Assembly: GCF_003286085.1 (NCBI RefSeq)
Contig: NW_020825329.1
Location: forward strand, 1,550,001-1,614,000
Length of the DNA stretch: 64,000 bases
From: Drosophila persimilis
Taxonomy: Eukaryota; Arthropoda; Insecta; Diptera; Drosophilidae
Direction: 5' to 3'
Shown: positions 49,801 to 59,764 of the stretch, in pieces
How the letters are laid out: each line of letters begins with the position of its first letter
Position numbering within the stretch: the stretch's first letter is position 1
The notes under the pieces: generated by a model
Told to the model about the DNA's origin: nothing
The model's input: the letters and a program-made list of their open reading frames with translations, nothing else
The model's database searches: none
Position numbers and translations under genes: made by a program

Positions 49801-52534
49801 GCAATGCTTGAATTGGGAACCGAAATCGGAACTGCAATAGGTATGGCATGATGCGGAGGATGCGGATGCTGTTGTTGAAGCAGAGCAGCGTCGCCCACAG
49901 TGTTCGACTTAATGCTCATCTCAATCTCTGCTAGACCAGGCATTGTACTTGCGAACCGGCCGCTATCTATTTGTGGTTCTCTATGATTGTGGGTTACTCT
50001 ATTATCATCGTCCATTATCAGTTTCTCCACCTCATCGGCCACTTCTTTAATTCTATCCGATATATCTCCGTGGACAGCTTCACCAATTGAGGCTGTTGGG
50101 TCTTTTGGAGATTGACAGCTTTCATTCAAGTCCGAGAATTTCATTGGGTGCGATTCTATCTTCCCTTCGAAGTCCTTATCGCCATCAATGTCTCCGTCAG
50201 TGTGATTCCTGCTCCCAGTCTGAGATAAGTTGTTGCCGGAGTTTGAAGCAGCAGAGTTTACCGCATCGTTGGAGTCCTTTTCTCCAGCTGCAGCCTTGGC
50301 CTTTTGTAGATCGGCATCACCGTGAAAAGCGCCACTCGAATCAAAGGTGCCACCTAATTCAGATGGATTCTCCATAGCCCACTCAGGAAGATTGTCTTCG
50401 GTATCACCACCGCCAATATTGCTGCCAGACCACAATTGAGAGTTTTTAGCGCCCGGCTGACGGACTGAAGCAGCAGCCAATCCCGCTCCTGTCTTGATGC
50501 TTCCTCCTCGCTCACGATCAATATCTACAGTCCCAACCGTCGAAATAGAGCGCTGTATACTGGCTAATCCATCCAAGTTGGAGTCCTCGTCACGCCAACT
50601 AGTAGACCGACCTGAAACGCAATATACCAAATTAATGTAATGTAATCTATGTAAAATCTAAATGTATATAAATATACCCTTGCGGGATATTCCACTAAAT
50701 AAGCTATATATGCTTGTATACTCCTGACCTTTCAGTCTCCCAGTTTTAAATTCATCCTAATATTTGTACGAAACCCAACAAAATGTAATTCAAATACGTG
50801 CAGATAAGTAAACCATTAGTCGTCGCCGTTACGGGGACATAAATACATATGTATAAATACATGACCATATGACCACATAAATACATACAATCAGGCAGGG
50901 TCCGTTTTTCATTTACTTTTGCGGATTACGTTTTCACATATTTCACATATTTTTGCTGTTTGCCCCAAAACAAAAATGTTTTCCTGGCCAATTTATTTCG
51001 AGCCAAATTTGAGGTTGAGTTAAAATAAAATTATATAAGCAATATAAAGAAAGCAAAAGTTAAATTACCCTTATATAGGTGTCAAGTTTATGTTAATGCA
51101 CCAATAAGTCATCTATTTTTCCTTTTGCAATTAATGGAATGTCGTTGTATAAAAAACCGTTTACTTTTCATTTCGTCAACGAATGAGAACGGGAGCACCA
51201 ATTTATGTGTATTAAAAGTAAATCGAAAAACTTTAGTGAATGTGAAAAACGGAGACTGGCTGAATATACAAAATTAGATTTAAAATGCAACAGTAGAAAT
51301 CAAAATTCATTTGATCCATTGCGGAATTTGACTAAATCTTATCAAATAAATGCATTTGCCACTGAATTGAAATTGAACGACGACTTATTGCATTTGTATG
51401 AATGGTGGACAACACCCGCCTAACATAATAATTCACTTTTGATGTACTTTATGACACTTCTTGGTGGATAAAAACAGCAACAAAAATTGTCAGCCAATGA
51501 GAGCTTTGCGAAACTTTCTAGAGCCCTACAAGTGTAATAAGGATAATTACCTCTGCAAGGGTATAAAAACAATATATATTAAAGGTATAAGTACTGATAA
51601 CTGACCCCAGCGGTGCGTGTTGGCCACAAAGCTAGTATTGGTACTTCCTCCACCGCCACTGCTTCTCCATCCGGCAACATCCGATCCAGAAAGGTTATTG
51701 CTTGTAATCGGGCCGTCTCCAGATCCATCTTCGTTTCGACTTCGCCGCCAGTTTTCCATGTTCCGATGATGACTTGAGAACTCTTTTCTGGGACTCGAAC
51801 TAGGTGTCCCGTTCCAGTCCAGGCCTCCCGCATTGCCAAGTGATGTGCTAACAGCCACTGAATCACCTGTTCCATTTCGCTCGTTCCAATTTCGTTCAGT
51901 CTAGGAGAATAATTTTCTTCATATTCTCGTACTCTCTCAGAATCGCCACCCACCCAATGATTCTGCATCATTCTCTTACCTTGATGGACATAGCTGATAG
52001 ACCTTCGTCGTATAAACCACCAGGGCGCTGATATATAGGATGATAAACTGATTTTCCGCGCATTCGGCCCCGATCGACTGTTCCACCACGTCCAGTGCCA
52101 CGCGGAGCTGTTCCAAATCCACCCGTCGAGCGCTGCAACCAGGCTGGACGAGACTGTTGGTAGGATCATCAATTTAACATTGTTATGGGAACGGGAAAAA
52201 TTGCACTTACGCTACTCCCAGTTTGATTGTTATCCTCTTCAGTGCTTGGCGTCAGGGCCAGCGGATACTGAACTTTGTCCACAAAAAGCTTCTTAAACGA
52301 AGGTAAAATCTGCGGCAACAAACAGTGCCGATCAAACAATGACAGCATTTCTTCACGTCCATACCGGTACTCTGGAAACATATTGCGAGAGGAAGCTGCT
52401 GTCGTGTTGTTGCTAAGGCTGTGCGTTGCCAGAGAGCTATTGGTTCCTCCACCGTTATTGCTACTGGAAGATCCTGAAGGCTCCGCTGACATATTGCGCA
52501 ACCATTCAGGACCGAACTTCATAGAATCTGTCAT
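40899..52534 (-). CDS. Gyf: GIGYF-family translational repressor (Gyf)
   Basis: Eight coding exons (52211-52534, 51980-52153, 51606-51900, 47951-50611, 42282-43226, 42144-42218, 41079-41233, 40899-41024) join in consistent phase to about 1,584 residues, near the expected length. The start [16 protein letters not shown] is the conserved GIGYF N terminus. [12 protein letters not shown] (56-67) is the 4EHP-binding motif, an Arg/Gly-rich stretch follows, and DNLPEW...GTFDSSGAF (about 338-362) is the Me31B/DDX6-binding type motif. The GYF domain (about 578-634: [18 protein letters not shown]) binds PPGPhi peptides. Then come poly-Q and Arg/Glu coiled-coil tracts (near 1090-1140), and a conserved C terminus ([26 protein letters not shown]). 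It acts in cytoplasmic repression and decay of mRNAs with 4EHP. The donor of exon 4 is ambiguous (GTGTGT, or GTACAG nine bases earlier, both in frame). The 43227-47950 intron holds a LINE. Confidence 0.95.
41272..41313. repeat. Perfect 17 bp hairpin in a Gyf intron
   Basis: AATTATTTATTGTATTA (41272-41288) and its exact reverse complement (41297-41313) flank an 8-base loop, AATAACCG. It lies in the 41234-42143 intron, about 40 bases past the right edge of the 41079-41233 exon, so in the pre-mRNA it is near the 3' splice site. Confidence 0.85.
43440..47935 (+). mobile_element. Decayed I-clade non-LTR retrotransposon (LINE)
   Basis: The element is antisense to Gyf, in an intron. Parts in order: ORF1 remnants (about 43480-44520) with CCHC zinc knuckles ([13 protein letters not shown]..., CFNCGEDFH..., CINCNNDQH in two frames); an APE-type endonuclease start ([21 protein letters not shown]) from 44585; reverse transcriptase ([29 protein letters not shown]) at about 45830-46450; and an RNase H start (FLFTDGSKT) near 47145. 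It ends at about 47935 in an ATAAATAAATAAATAAAT tail. ORF2 with RNase H and a TAA-rich 3' end is typical of the I clade. The reverse-transcriptase active site reads AYAADF rather than YADD, and many stops and frameshifts break both ORFs, so it is dead. The 5' boundary is approximate. Confidence 0.85.
50890..51440 (+). repeat. Dispersed repeat, copy 1 (in a Gyf intron)
   Basis: Shares landmarks in the same order with 56950-58030: AGGCAGG-TCCG followed by TTTCA..TT, then GTTGTATAAAAA-CCGTT-ACTTTTCATTTCG, then GTGAAAA-CGGAGACTGGCTGAAT versus GTGAAAACCGCGTCCTGGCTGAAT. Copy 1 has an open frame at 51205-51423 ([20 protein letters not shown]) that may be a relic of its coding part. Family not recognised. 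Confidence 0.5.
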
Positions 52535-53425
52535 TTTCAGTAGCCTCTTGTTTCCTTTATATTTTGCTGAAGCTAAGCGAATAAAAGAGTAAACTAAATT
52601 TAGTTCGAATTTGACAAACAAATCATGTATGTAATTACAATATCTAACAACGATTCCACTTTATTACTGATTACTGATCTTCGTATTAATTCTGATCGTT
52701 AATGGAAAATTCACTTTTATGTTTTTTTATTTGATCAGTTTTCAGTATGATCAGATTGCATTGCGTATGTGTGTATAGAAGCAAGATCATGTATTATCGA
52801 ACTAAAAGAAGAAAATAACAAATAAATAGTTCCGAGCAACGCAACCTAACCTAAAAAGGGAACTTAAGTCTCGCACACGAACGTAAAATTGAAGAAAAAA
52901 AATCACACATGCACACAAAATTTTACATTTTGAACGACATATCAAGACTTAAATACGTATATATGTAATATTTCAGCATGTGTTTTCACAAAATTCCACT
53001 TTAGTCCCAGTGATCTAAACAAAATCATTAGTTATAACATATGTATGTACATACAGGCAAACATAAAATAGATTTTACAGTAATGTACAAAACAAAGTAA
53101 TATTTTAAAGGAATCACCTCAAAATAGGCAGTCAACATACATGTATATATGTACATACATTCATATGTACGTGAGTATACATATGTACATAGATATGTGG
53201 GCATACGCAACATGCATTGATAATTTGTTAAGATAATATCAAGGAAATACTTGTCTAGGTTATATTCAAATGATTTCGATATAACAATGATATAACAATT
53301 CAGAAACACCAGGCGGCCCGAATTATTTGTTAAATGATTTTACTTACATACACACGAATTACCACCAAAGGGAAGAAAGCAACGATGGCACTATCGGCAT
53401 ATCGGCAGGCATATCGATGGTTTCG
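52535..53425 (-). promoter_or_regulatory. Gyf 5' UTR, leader intron and probable promoter
   Basis: Upstream of the Gyf ATG a TTCGCTTAG (or AGCTTCAG) acceptor lies about 35-45 bases away, so the leader is spliced. A donor-like ATGTAAGT at about 53340-53347 on the minus strand could end the first exon. Just upstream are TATCGAT (53412-53418) and related TATCGGCA repeats, DRE-like elements common at Drosophila housekeeping promoters. The exact start site is not visible. Confidence 0.45.
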
Positions 53426-53721
53426 CTATTATTCATGATACTCAGTGCTGCCATTTTAGCTTATTTTAAGCTAGATTTGGCTTATTTTAAAACCAAATAG
53501 ATTGAGAAATATTTGAAATGCTTATTTAAAAGTTCATTTAGCTTAAAATATTTGGTTCAAACAAATTTATGTTTTTTTATTTTATTGTAATATTTTTAAA
53601 TTTTTAACGAGAAAACTGATAAAAATCATATTTCTTGTTCGTATTTTGGTACATTATATTGTGCATACATGTATAGTAATTTTTCGTTGATAAATTTTAG
53701 CAAAGACTATACAATACCAAG

Positions 53722-53946
53722 ATGTTGCATGAGCGACCAAAAAGCTTTTCTATGGCGGGTACTAACATTAGAACCCAAAAGGCACGAGGGAGAGCGCGGG
53801 GTTTCAATTCCCTTTTCGCCTGTACTTCGTCTCTACCGCAATTCTGGACTCTCGAGCCTCAGCACCGTCGAAGCGGTGGTCGCGAATCGCCGATGTCTTT
53901 GGAGCGGCACAGTGGGACCTTTGGCCGTCTCAGCTTGCTAAATTAG
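53722..53946 (+). CDS. Orphan 74-codon ORF
   Basis: The ATG-to-stop frame (MLHERPKSFSMAGTNIRTQK, then an Arg/Gly/Ser-rich stretch) is GC-richer than its AT-rich surroundings and is followed within 20 bases by AATAAA (about 53964). About 300 bases upstream is the DRE-like cluster shared with the Gyf promoter, so divergent transcription is possible. No family recognised. A second frame (53669-53941) is also open, which lowers confidence. It may instead be a retrocopy fragment. Confidence 0.3.
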   Translation: MLHERPKSFSMAGTNIRTQKARGRARGFNSLFACTSSLPQFWTLEPQHRRSGGRESPMSLERHSGTFGRLSLLN

Positions 53947-54599
53947 TTAGTGAATATGAGTTCAATAAATATTTGCACGCTGAAAAAATGTTAAACTTTG
54001 AGTGCTTATATCTTCTAAACTGAAACTATCTTGAAAATTCGATTGGAAAATTCTCTATTAGATGCGTACATTAAATTTATCTAAAGCACTCATACATACA
54101 CACCGACTCGACGCTGACCGAGGCATTGACGAAGCCGAGTAGCATTTCGGAGGCGAAGGTAGCGTAAAAGAGAATTGAAGTAATAGACCTGCGCGCCCGT
54201 ACCATGAAGCGTCAAATGAAAAAGAATTTGTTCCTCATGCAACATCTTGCAACATGCATTGTATTTGATTTTAGTCACACTACAGTATTGCACATTCACA
54301 TATGAAAAAATGCCGAAACGTCTTATAATCAAAATTTCCACAATTTCTGGTTAAATTTTTATGAATTTAAGGAGTGTCTACGCAATGTGCCAACTGACCC
54401 CACAAAATCGTACTGCAGCTCTTATAAAGCAAAAATTTGGGCCAAGTTGTGCGAATTACGGCTGTCGAATAAAAATTACACAAGAAAAGTTTATCGACAA
54501 AATTAAAGTATCCATTATTTTGATATGTGTGTTTATGGCTAGCTTATTTTTAAACTTTTTTTTTATTTTTAGCTTATTCTAGCTTATTTTTTTCAATCT

Positions 54600-55150
54600 A
54601 GCTTATGGTGACTCTATCGAGCTTTTATCTACTTTGATTTTGAAAAGTGCAGTGGTGTCAACTTAAGCCAACTCATTGCGAAAGGGTCTAGGTGTTATTG
54701 TAACTAGCTGCAACCCGGAGCGCAGAGAACGTTTCACAATGATGGCGAAAGCCATTTCTCTCCAAGATAATGCAGCAAAATGAATTAGTTATTTTGATTT
54801 AGAGTTGTCAAACCATCGATGGCACTATCGATAGTATTGATGGTTTTGCTACTATTCATGATACTATCGAGCTCTTATAGGTCGCTTCCCCTTCTCTACT
54901 TTGATTTTGAAAAGTGCAGTGGTGTCAACCGAAAAACTTGAAGATCCCTTTAGCCAACTCATTACAAAAGGTTCTGGTTAAGTGGGTGTTATTGTAACTG
55001 ACAATGCGCATGCCATGTTTAAGGCATGTGACATTCTTCAAAAACGACACCTACTGCTTAAATTTAGCGGTGCAAGACTGCTTGAGCCAAGAAAATTTGA
55101 AGTTAGGGCTGAGAAGATGGAAGCGCATGGTTACCTGTTTTAAAAGTAGC
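54600..55150 (+). mobile_element. hAT-like transposase debris with internal duplication
   Basis: A 36-base phrase starting TCTACTTTGATTTTGAAAAG occurs at about 54628 and again at about 54896, each followed by GTGTCAAC and then CCAACTCATT-C-AAAGG. After the second copy the translation gives VIVTDNAHAMFKACDILQKR, resembling the TDNA.NM.KA motif of hAT transposases, then stops. It is a truncated, locally duplicated fragment. Confidence 0.5.
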
Positions 55151-55619
55151 ACGATCGCATATAAATAGTTCAACGTTCAAATGCTGGCAGGCAGGTCTGC
55201 TTTTTTTTGGTTTTGATATTTAAACATCGCTCAGCAATCAGCCTTGCCACCATATATGATACCCGATATAAAAAACAATTATTTATTTAACTTAGCTTGA
55301 ACTCGAATTTCTACAAGATCTGCGTAGTTTAGGGACTCCTTGCTATTGGACTGTGTTTAAAGCAAGGTTTAAGTAAAAAAGTTCAACAAAATGTACAAGA
55401 AAATGATCGGTAACAGAGCGGTAAATTAACTTTATTGTGAAATTGAGCCGATTTTGTGATTGCCATTTTGAAATAACAATCACACACGGAATAGCCGTGA
55501 AACATCGGTTGTTTTTAGGAGTACCCTGTGCCATCTGGATTTACCGTCATTTGAAGCCACTGTAGGCAGACGCACAAGGCCCTTTTGCTCAAACAACAGT
55601 AGCCTAAGCAAACGAGTAT

Positions 55620-56190
55620 CGTTCCAATTGCTCAATTTAGATAGAACTACCCAAGCGAGCACCATATGGAGGTTCCCCGTAAGGCTCTTCTTGCCACTTA
55701 CGCGGACGATATATCACTGCTATACAGCTCCAAATGCCGCCTTGAGACAGCAGATGGACTCCAGAGTGCGTCCACTCCTTGGAAGCTTGGTGAAGGAGAT
55801 GGAATTTAAAAGTCAATCCACTGAAGACCACCAATCCATGCTTCACCCTGAAAGCGGCCATAGACCACACCTCACCCATAAAGTTTGAAGGCATAACTTT
55901 GGACCAACCAGAGCAAGCAAAATATCTCGGAATCACCCTTGATAAGCGTCTCATATTTGGTCCACACCTGAACGCTACGGCTCGTAAATGTGGGCAAAGA
56001 ATGCAGCAACTGCGGTGGCTGATTAACAGAAGAAGCACCATGTCAGCAAAAAGAGCGGTTTATGTACACTGTGTAGCCCCGATCTGGCTCTACGGTTTGC
56101 AGACTTGGGGTATTGCTGCAAAATCTAACTATAAACGGATACAGGTCCTGCAGGTCCTTTGCCATGCTCCCATAATTTTATACGATTAAT
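55620..56190 (+). mobile_element. Jockey-clade LINE fragment (3' part of reverse transcriptase)
   Basis: Translation gives RKALLATYADDISLLYSS (intact YADD, about 55685-55732). In other frames it continues to AKYLGITLDKRLIFGPHLNA, WLINRRSTMSAKRAVYVHCV and PIWLYGLQTWGIAAKSNYKR. This is the post-active-site wording of jockey/Doc/F-type elements. It is 5'-truncated, shifted in frame at least once, and ends near a TTAATAAATAAA sequence that may be its tail. Confidence 0.8.
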
Positions 56191-56199
56191 AAATAAATT

Positions 56200-56949
56200 T
56201 TCTATTTGACTGGCTTACTTTAAATAATTTCTATTATTGCATTTTGCATAAAAAAGGCTTTAGCGAAATAGGTCAACCAAAAAAAAAACGGGTTTAGCGA
56301 AATAGGTCAAAACAAAAATTTCTACAAAATTGGTTAGATTTTTAGTCCTTGCTTTTATTGTATTTTGACTAAAACAAGGCTTGAACAAAATATTTCGTTA
56401 ATTTTCTATGAAGATAAAACGTAATTTATAAAGACCTTTTCTCAAATTGATATGTTTATATGTTTATATTTATGTATTTTATTAGTATCTTGTATATATT
56501 TATCTCGATCCTGATAGAGATAGAGATATACAATTTTCTCAATTCTATAACATCCGTTTCCCTAGGGTATGAAAATCGGTGTATATTTGCTGTCGGCTTG
56601 TGATATAATAGAGACTCTTGCCACCTTTTATTTTTTCATTATTCTGAGCCCATTAATGGTATTCCTAAAAGCGAGGTGGACTTGTGTAATTAATATCTGT
56701 GACTGTTTTAGGCGTAGAAAATATATAAAACTCGAACGAAACTAAACTAACTAAAAACGAAAATTCGTAAACTAAGGAGTAGGCGAAATCAATGGTGTAA
56801 ACAGCTGACTGGGTTGCCACCCAAAGTATTTTAATTTGTATAGACGATTTAATTATGATTTAATCAAGTGTGTCATATTATTCCACACTCCCCTCTCTTG
56901 GCTTGGTTTGTTTTGGTGCAGCCAAAGTTGAGGAGCGATAAGAAAAAAA
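56200..56949. other. Spacer, AT-rich
   Basis: Nothing coding. Contains a repeated phrase (TTTAGCGAAATAGGTCAA at about 56260 and 56291) and weak DINE-like words near 56520-56600. Confidence 0.4.
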
Positions 56950-58030
56950 TTTGTTATCAGGCAGGCTCCGGTTTTCACTTTCTCCGGATTTTACAAAAGG
57001 CAAGATTTTCCCGTTTTCAAAATGGAAATATTTGGTCATAGCAACAAAACTATGAGTTTTCGTGCTAACAGCTGACGCAGGCCAATTTGGTTAACGGAAC
57101 GCTGGCAAGAAATACCGCGTGTTCCGCTGCTGTAGCTAAAGACGTCCCCGGCAGCAGGCACGGCCCCGGGGACATTACTGCGGCTCGTTGAATGACTTGG
57201 AAAAATAGTTGGGGGCCATCCGGATGGGAAGGGTGTTTGATATTATTGTCAATACTGTATATCCATATAATTAAGGAACTCTTCATGAGTCCCGCGAAAT
57301 GCCTTTCGCGAGTCGTACACATTTTTCTTGACCCAAATTCGCAGAAGCTTCGAATTCAAATCTTATTTACTTCTGTATTTACGTATATTTTGGCTATTAA
57401 CTTTACGCTTTGCCCAACTCACTAGTCAATATACTCTTTGGATATAAAATATAAAATTCGTTGGTAACTTATCTGGCACACAAACTCACTCAAAGTCTCT
57501 CTACTTACCCACACCAAATGGAAGCGATGAGACGTTAGAGACACGTTACCGTGACGTCAAGAAAGTGCCCGCGGTCTCACGGCTTCAAAATTTACCCAAG
57601 AAACTGACGTTTGCAAGAAAATTAATTCAATCTCCTACGCACGTCGTTCACTTGACCTATGCTGAGGTCCGCACGAGCGGACTGATGCAAAACCGAACAA
57701 AAGCTTACAGGTCGATGTATGTACATATGTAGCTTTATCCACTTAAAATATGAGTAGAAGGCATAACCTAAATTGCCCTGTTAAATGTAACAACAAACAG
57801 TAAAAAACATCAATCAGTCATCTGTTGTGTACCTTTTACAGTTATGATTTGGTTTGTTGTATAAAAAGCCGTTAACTTTTCATTTCGGCGATGAAATGCG
57901 TTTTGTGAAAACGAGATCACTATTTTTGGCGTTTTCAAAAGTAACTGGATAATTTATGCGAAAGTGAAAACCGCGTCCTGGCTGAATGACTTCTAAGGAT
58001 GTTAAAAATGCGCTGCTAGAAGTCTGCAGT
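56950..58030 (+). repeat. Dispersed repeat, copy 2
   Basis: Same landmark order as 50890-51440, but longer. It opens with ATCAGGCAGGCTCCGGTTTT and includes a GC-rich stretch (57070-57190) and GTTGTATAAAAAGCCGTTAA at about 57857. It ends near CCTGGCTGAATGACTTC. No intact ORF. Confidence 0.45.
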
Positions 58031-58351
58031 CCAGGCTGCCCGCCATCGATTTTAAATTACTGCAGGAAATTCGACGTAGTGGTGAATTGCTTGGCTGCTA
58101 GCTCGAGGATAGATCCATGCAAATGTCACGGAGCCCAAATTATAGTTTAGTCCAATTTTACATCGCCCTGGCGTGGAGAAGCCGGCGGAGAAACAAAGAA
58201 CGGACTAGGCTGAGGTCCAACGTAAACGGCTGAGAGACTATAAGTAGTCGGTTATGTGTCTGCAAACCATCGATTAAAAAGCGGTTTCAAGAAGCTATCC
58301 AGCGCAGATGCAGGTGTTAACCCAGTTACCAGCGAGTTGCCTGGTAAAAAA

Positions 58352-58654
58352 TAGTGTACGGTGGCCTTTGCTAATGCAAAATCCTCGGGTTTCTTAAGCC
58401 AACAATCCAAGACTTTGTCGAAGTTGGCCCATGACCTGCACTCAGTGTCGCCCCTGCGCTCGACGTTTCTAGGAGGTTCCTATGTCCAACCAGAGAGAAC
58501 ACTTCATCGACCGAAAAGCCATGCTAAATACTATCGCAGCTGCAAGGACATGGAGGAAAGGAGCATTCCTGAGAAGGCGACACCGGATACTCGGTGGATT
58601 CCGGATACTCTTTTTAAGAAAATGTATCTTAAAATGCAAAATTGTTCTTTATAA
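58352..58654 (+). pseudogene. Coding-like 97-codon open frame
   Basis: The open frame lacks an ATG start and reads FANAKSSGFLSQQSKTLSKL, then VQPERTLHRPKSHAKYYRSC and ATPDTRWIPDTLFKKMYLKM. The composition is clearly protein-like in an AT-rich context. It ends 1.1 kb before the unc-13 stop, on the opposite strand. I recognise no family. A retrocopy or a transposon ORF fragment are both possible. Confidence 0.35.
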
Positions 58655-58699
58655 AATACAAGAAATTATCGGTCCAAATCGACCAAACTCGTGCAATTA

Positions 58700-59764
58700 A
58701 GGTAAATAAAAATGTTTAAACTATTGAAATTAGGCAAGTTAGATATTTATTGCAATGCTTTCGTTAATACCTCTTTTATTACAATAGAAAAAAATAATGA
58801 TTCACATGGACTTTTTGTGCATGTGAAGTATCTTTAACAAATATTTCAGAATTACCAATTTATATTTATACAGGTACTTATTTACATAAATAGGAATGTG
58901 CGTGTGAGTGTAATTCAAATGTACAGATGATTATGAAGCCATTAACAGTTGTTAACACATATGTATTTATATCAGCAGATTTGCCGCATTGTCATAAATA
59001 TATATGTTATATATATGTATAGGGTAGTGGGCTCCGTCCCCTGCTCAGTTTCGCTCTACACCCCTCAACAACTCTCAAACAACATTTTTATATCAAAACA
59101 TACATGTATGTATGTATTTGGCCATCGAATTGAATCAGCATTGGCTGCAAAGTGTAATTTTTTTTTATATTTCTTTTCTCTTCTTTCTTTTATTCTAACA
59201 TAACATAAATTATGTCATCTGATAACAAAGTCTAATTTAAATATTTGAGTGATGTTGGTTTCTGAGGTTAGGGGAACGACAGTGAGTGGCGTTGTGGAGT
59301 CTCATAGGTATATATATACATATAATGTACGTGAATGTATGTATGTAGTGTATGCTGGTTTTTTAGGTTTAAAACATAATTTCGGTCTGCAGAAATGTTA
59401 AGTACATTTTGTATGCCACAGAGTAAATAAAATGCAGTTGAATTGTTCTTGTACGCTCGTACTATTTCCATTTGTTGTATGTAATTTTTGTGAATTCGAT
59501 AGATAATTCAATAACGATCACTTATAATATCATATCATTTAGAGAAATATTTATATTTGTAATGTATTTTCTTGTATATGATGGGTTATATTTGCGATTG
59601 ATAGGTATGCAGGTATTATTATGTTCTGTATTTCTGTAGTTTTACGAAATTATATGGACTTCTTTAAACTAAGGAAATTATTATTATAAGGTCCATTTAT
59701 AGAGATGTATGTATATATGTTTGTATTTATATGTGTAGAGTTGATTCTTAGCCAGTCTGGATAC
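58700..59764 (-). other. Probable unc-13 3' UTR and spacer
   Basis: No coding exon. AATAAA hexamers on the minus strand at about 59188 and 58769 (TTTATT on the plus strand) are candidate polyadenylation signals, giving a 3' UTR of about 0.6-1 kb. CATA/TA microsatellites lie at 58995-59020, 59100-59115 and 59310-59350. Confidence 0.4.

Noticed and set aside
54361-54582. 73-codon plus-strand ORF that could be a membrane protein or a transposase N terminus
   Set aside because: The C-terminal half is a Phe/Leu run from a poly-T tract, and the Cys/His spacing does not make a BED or other finger.
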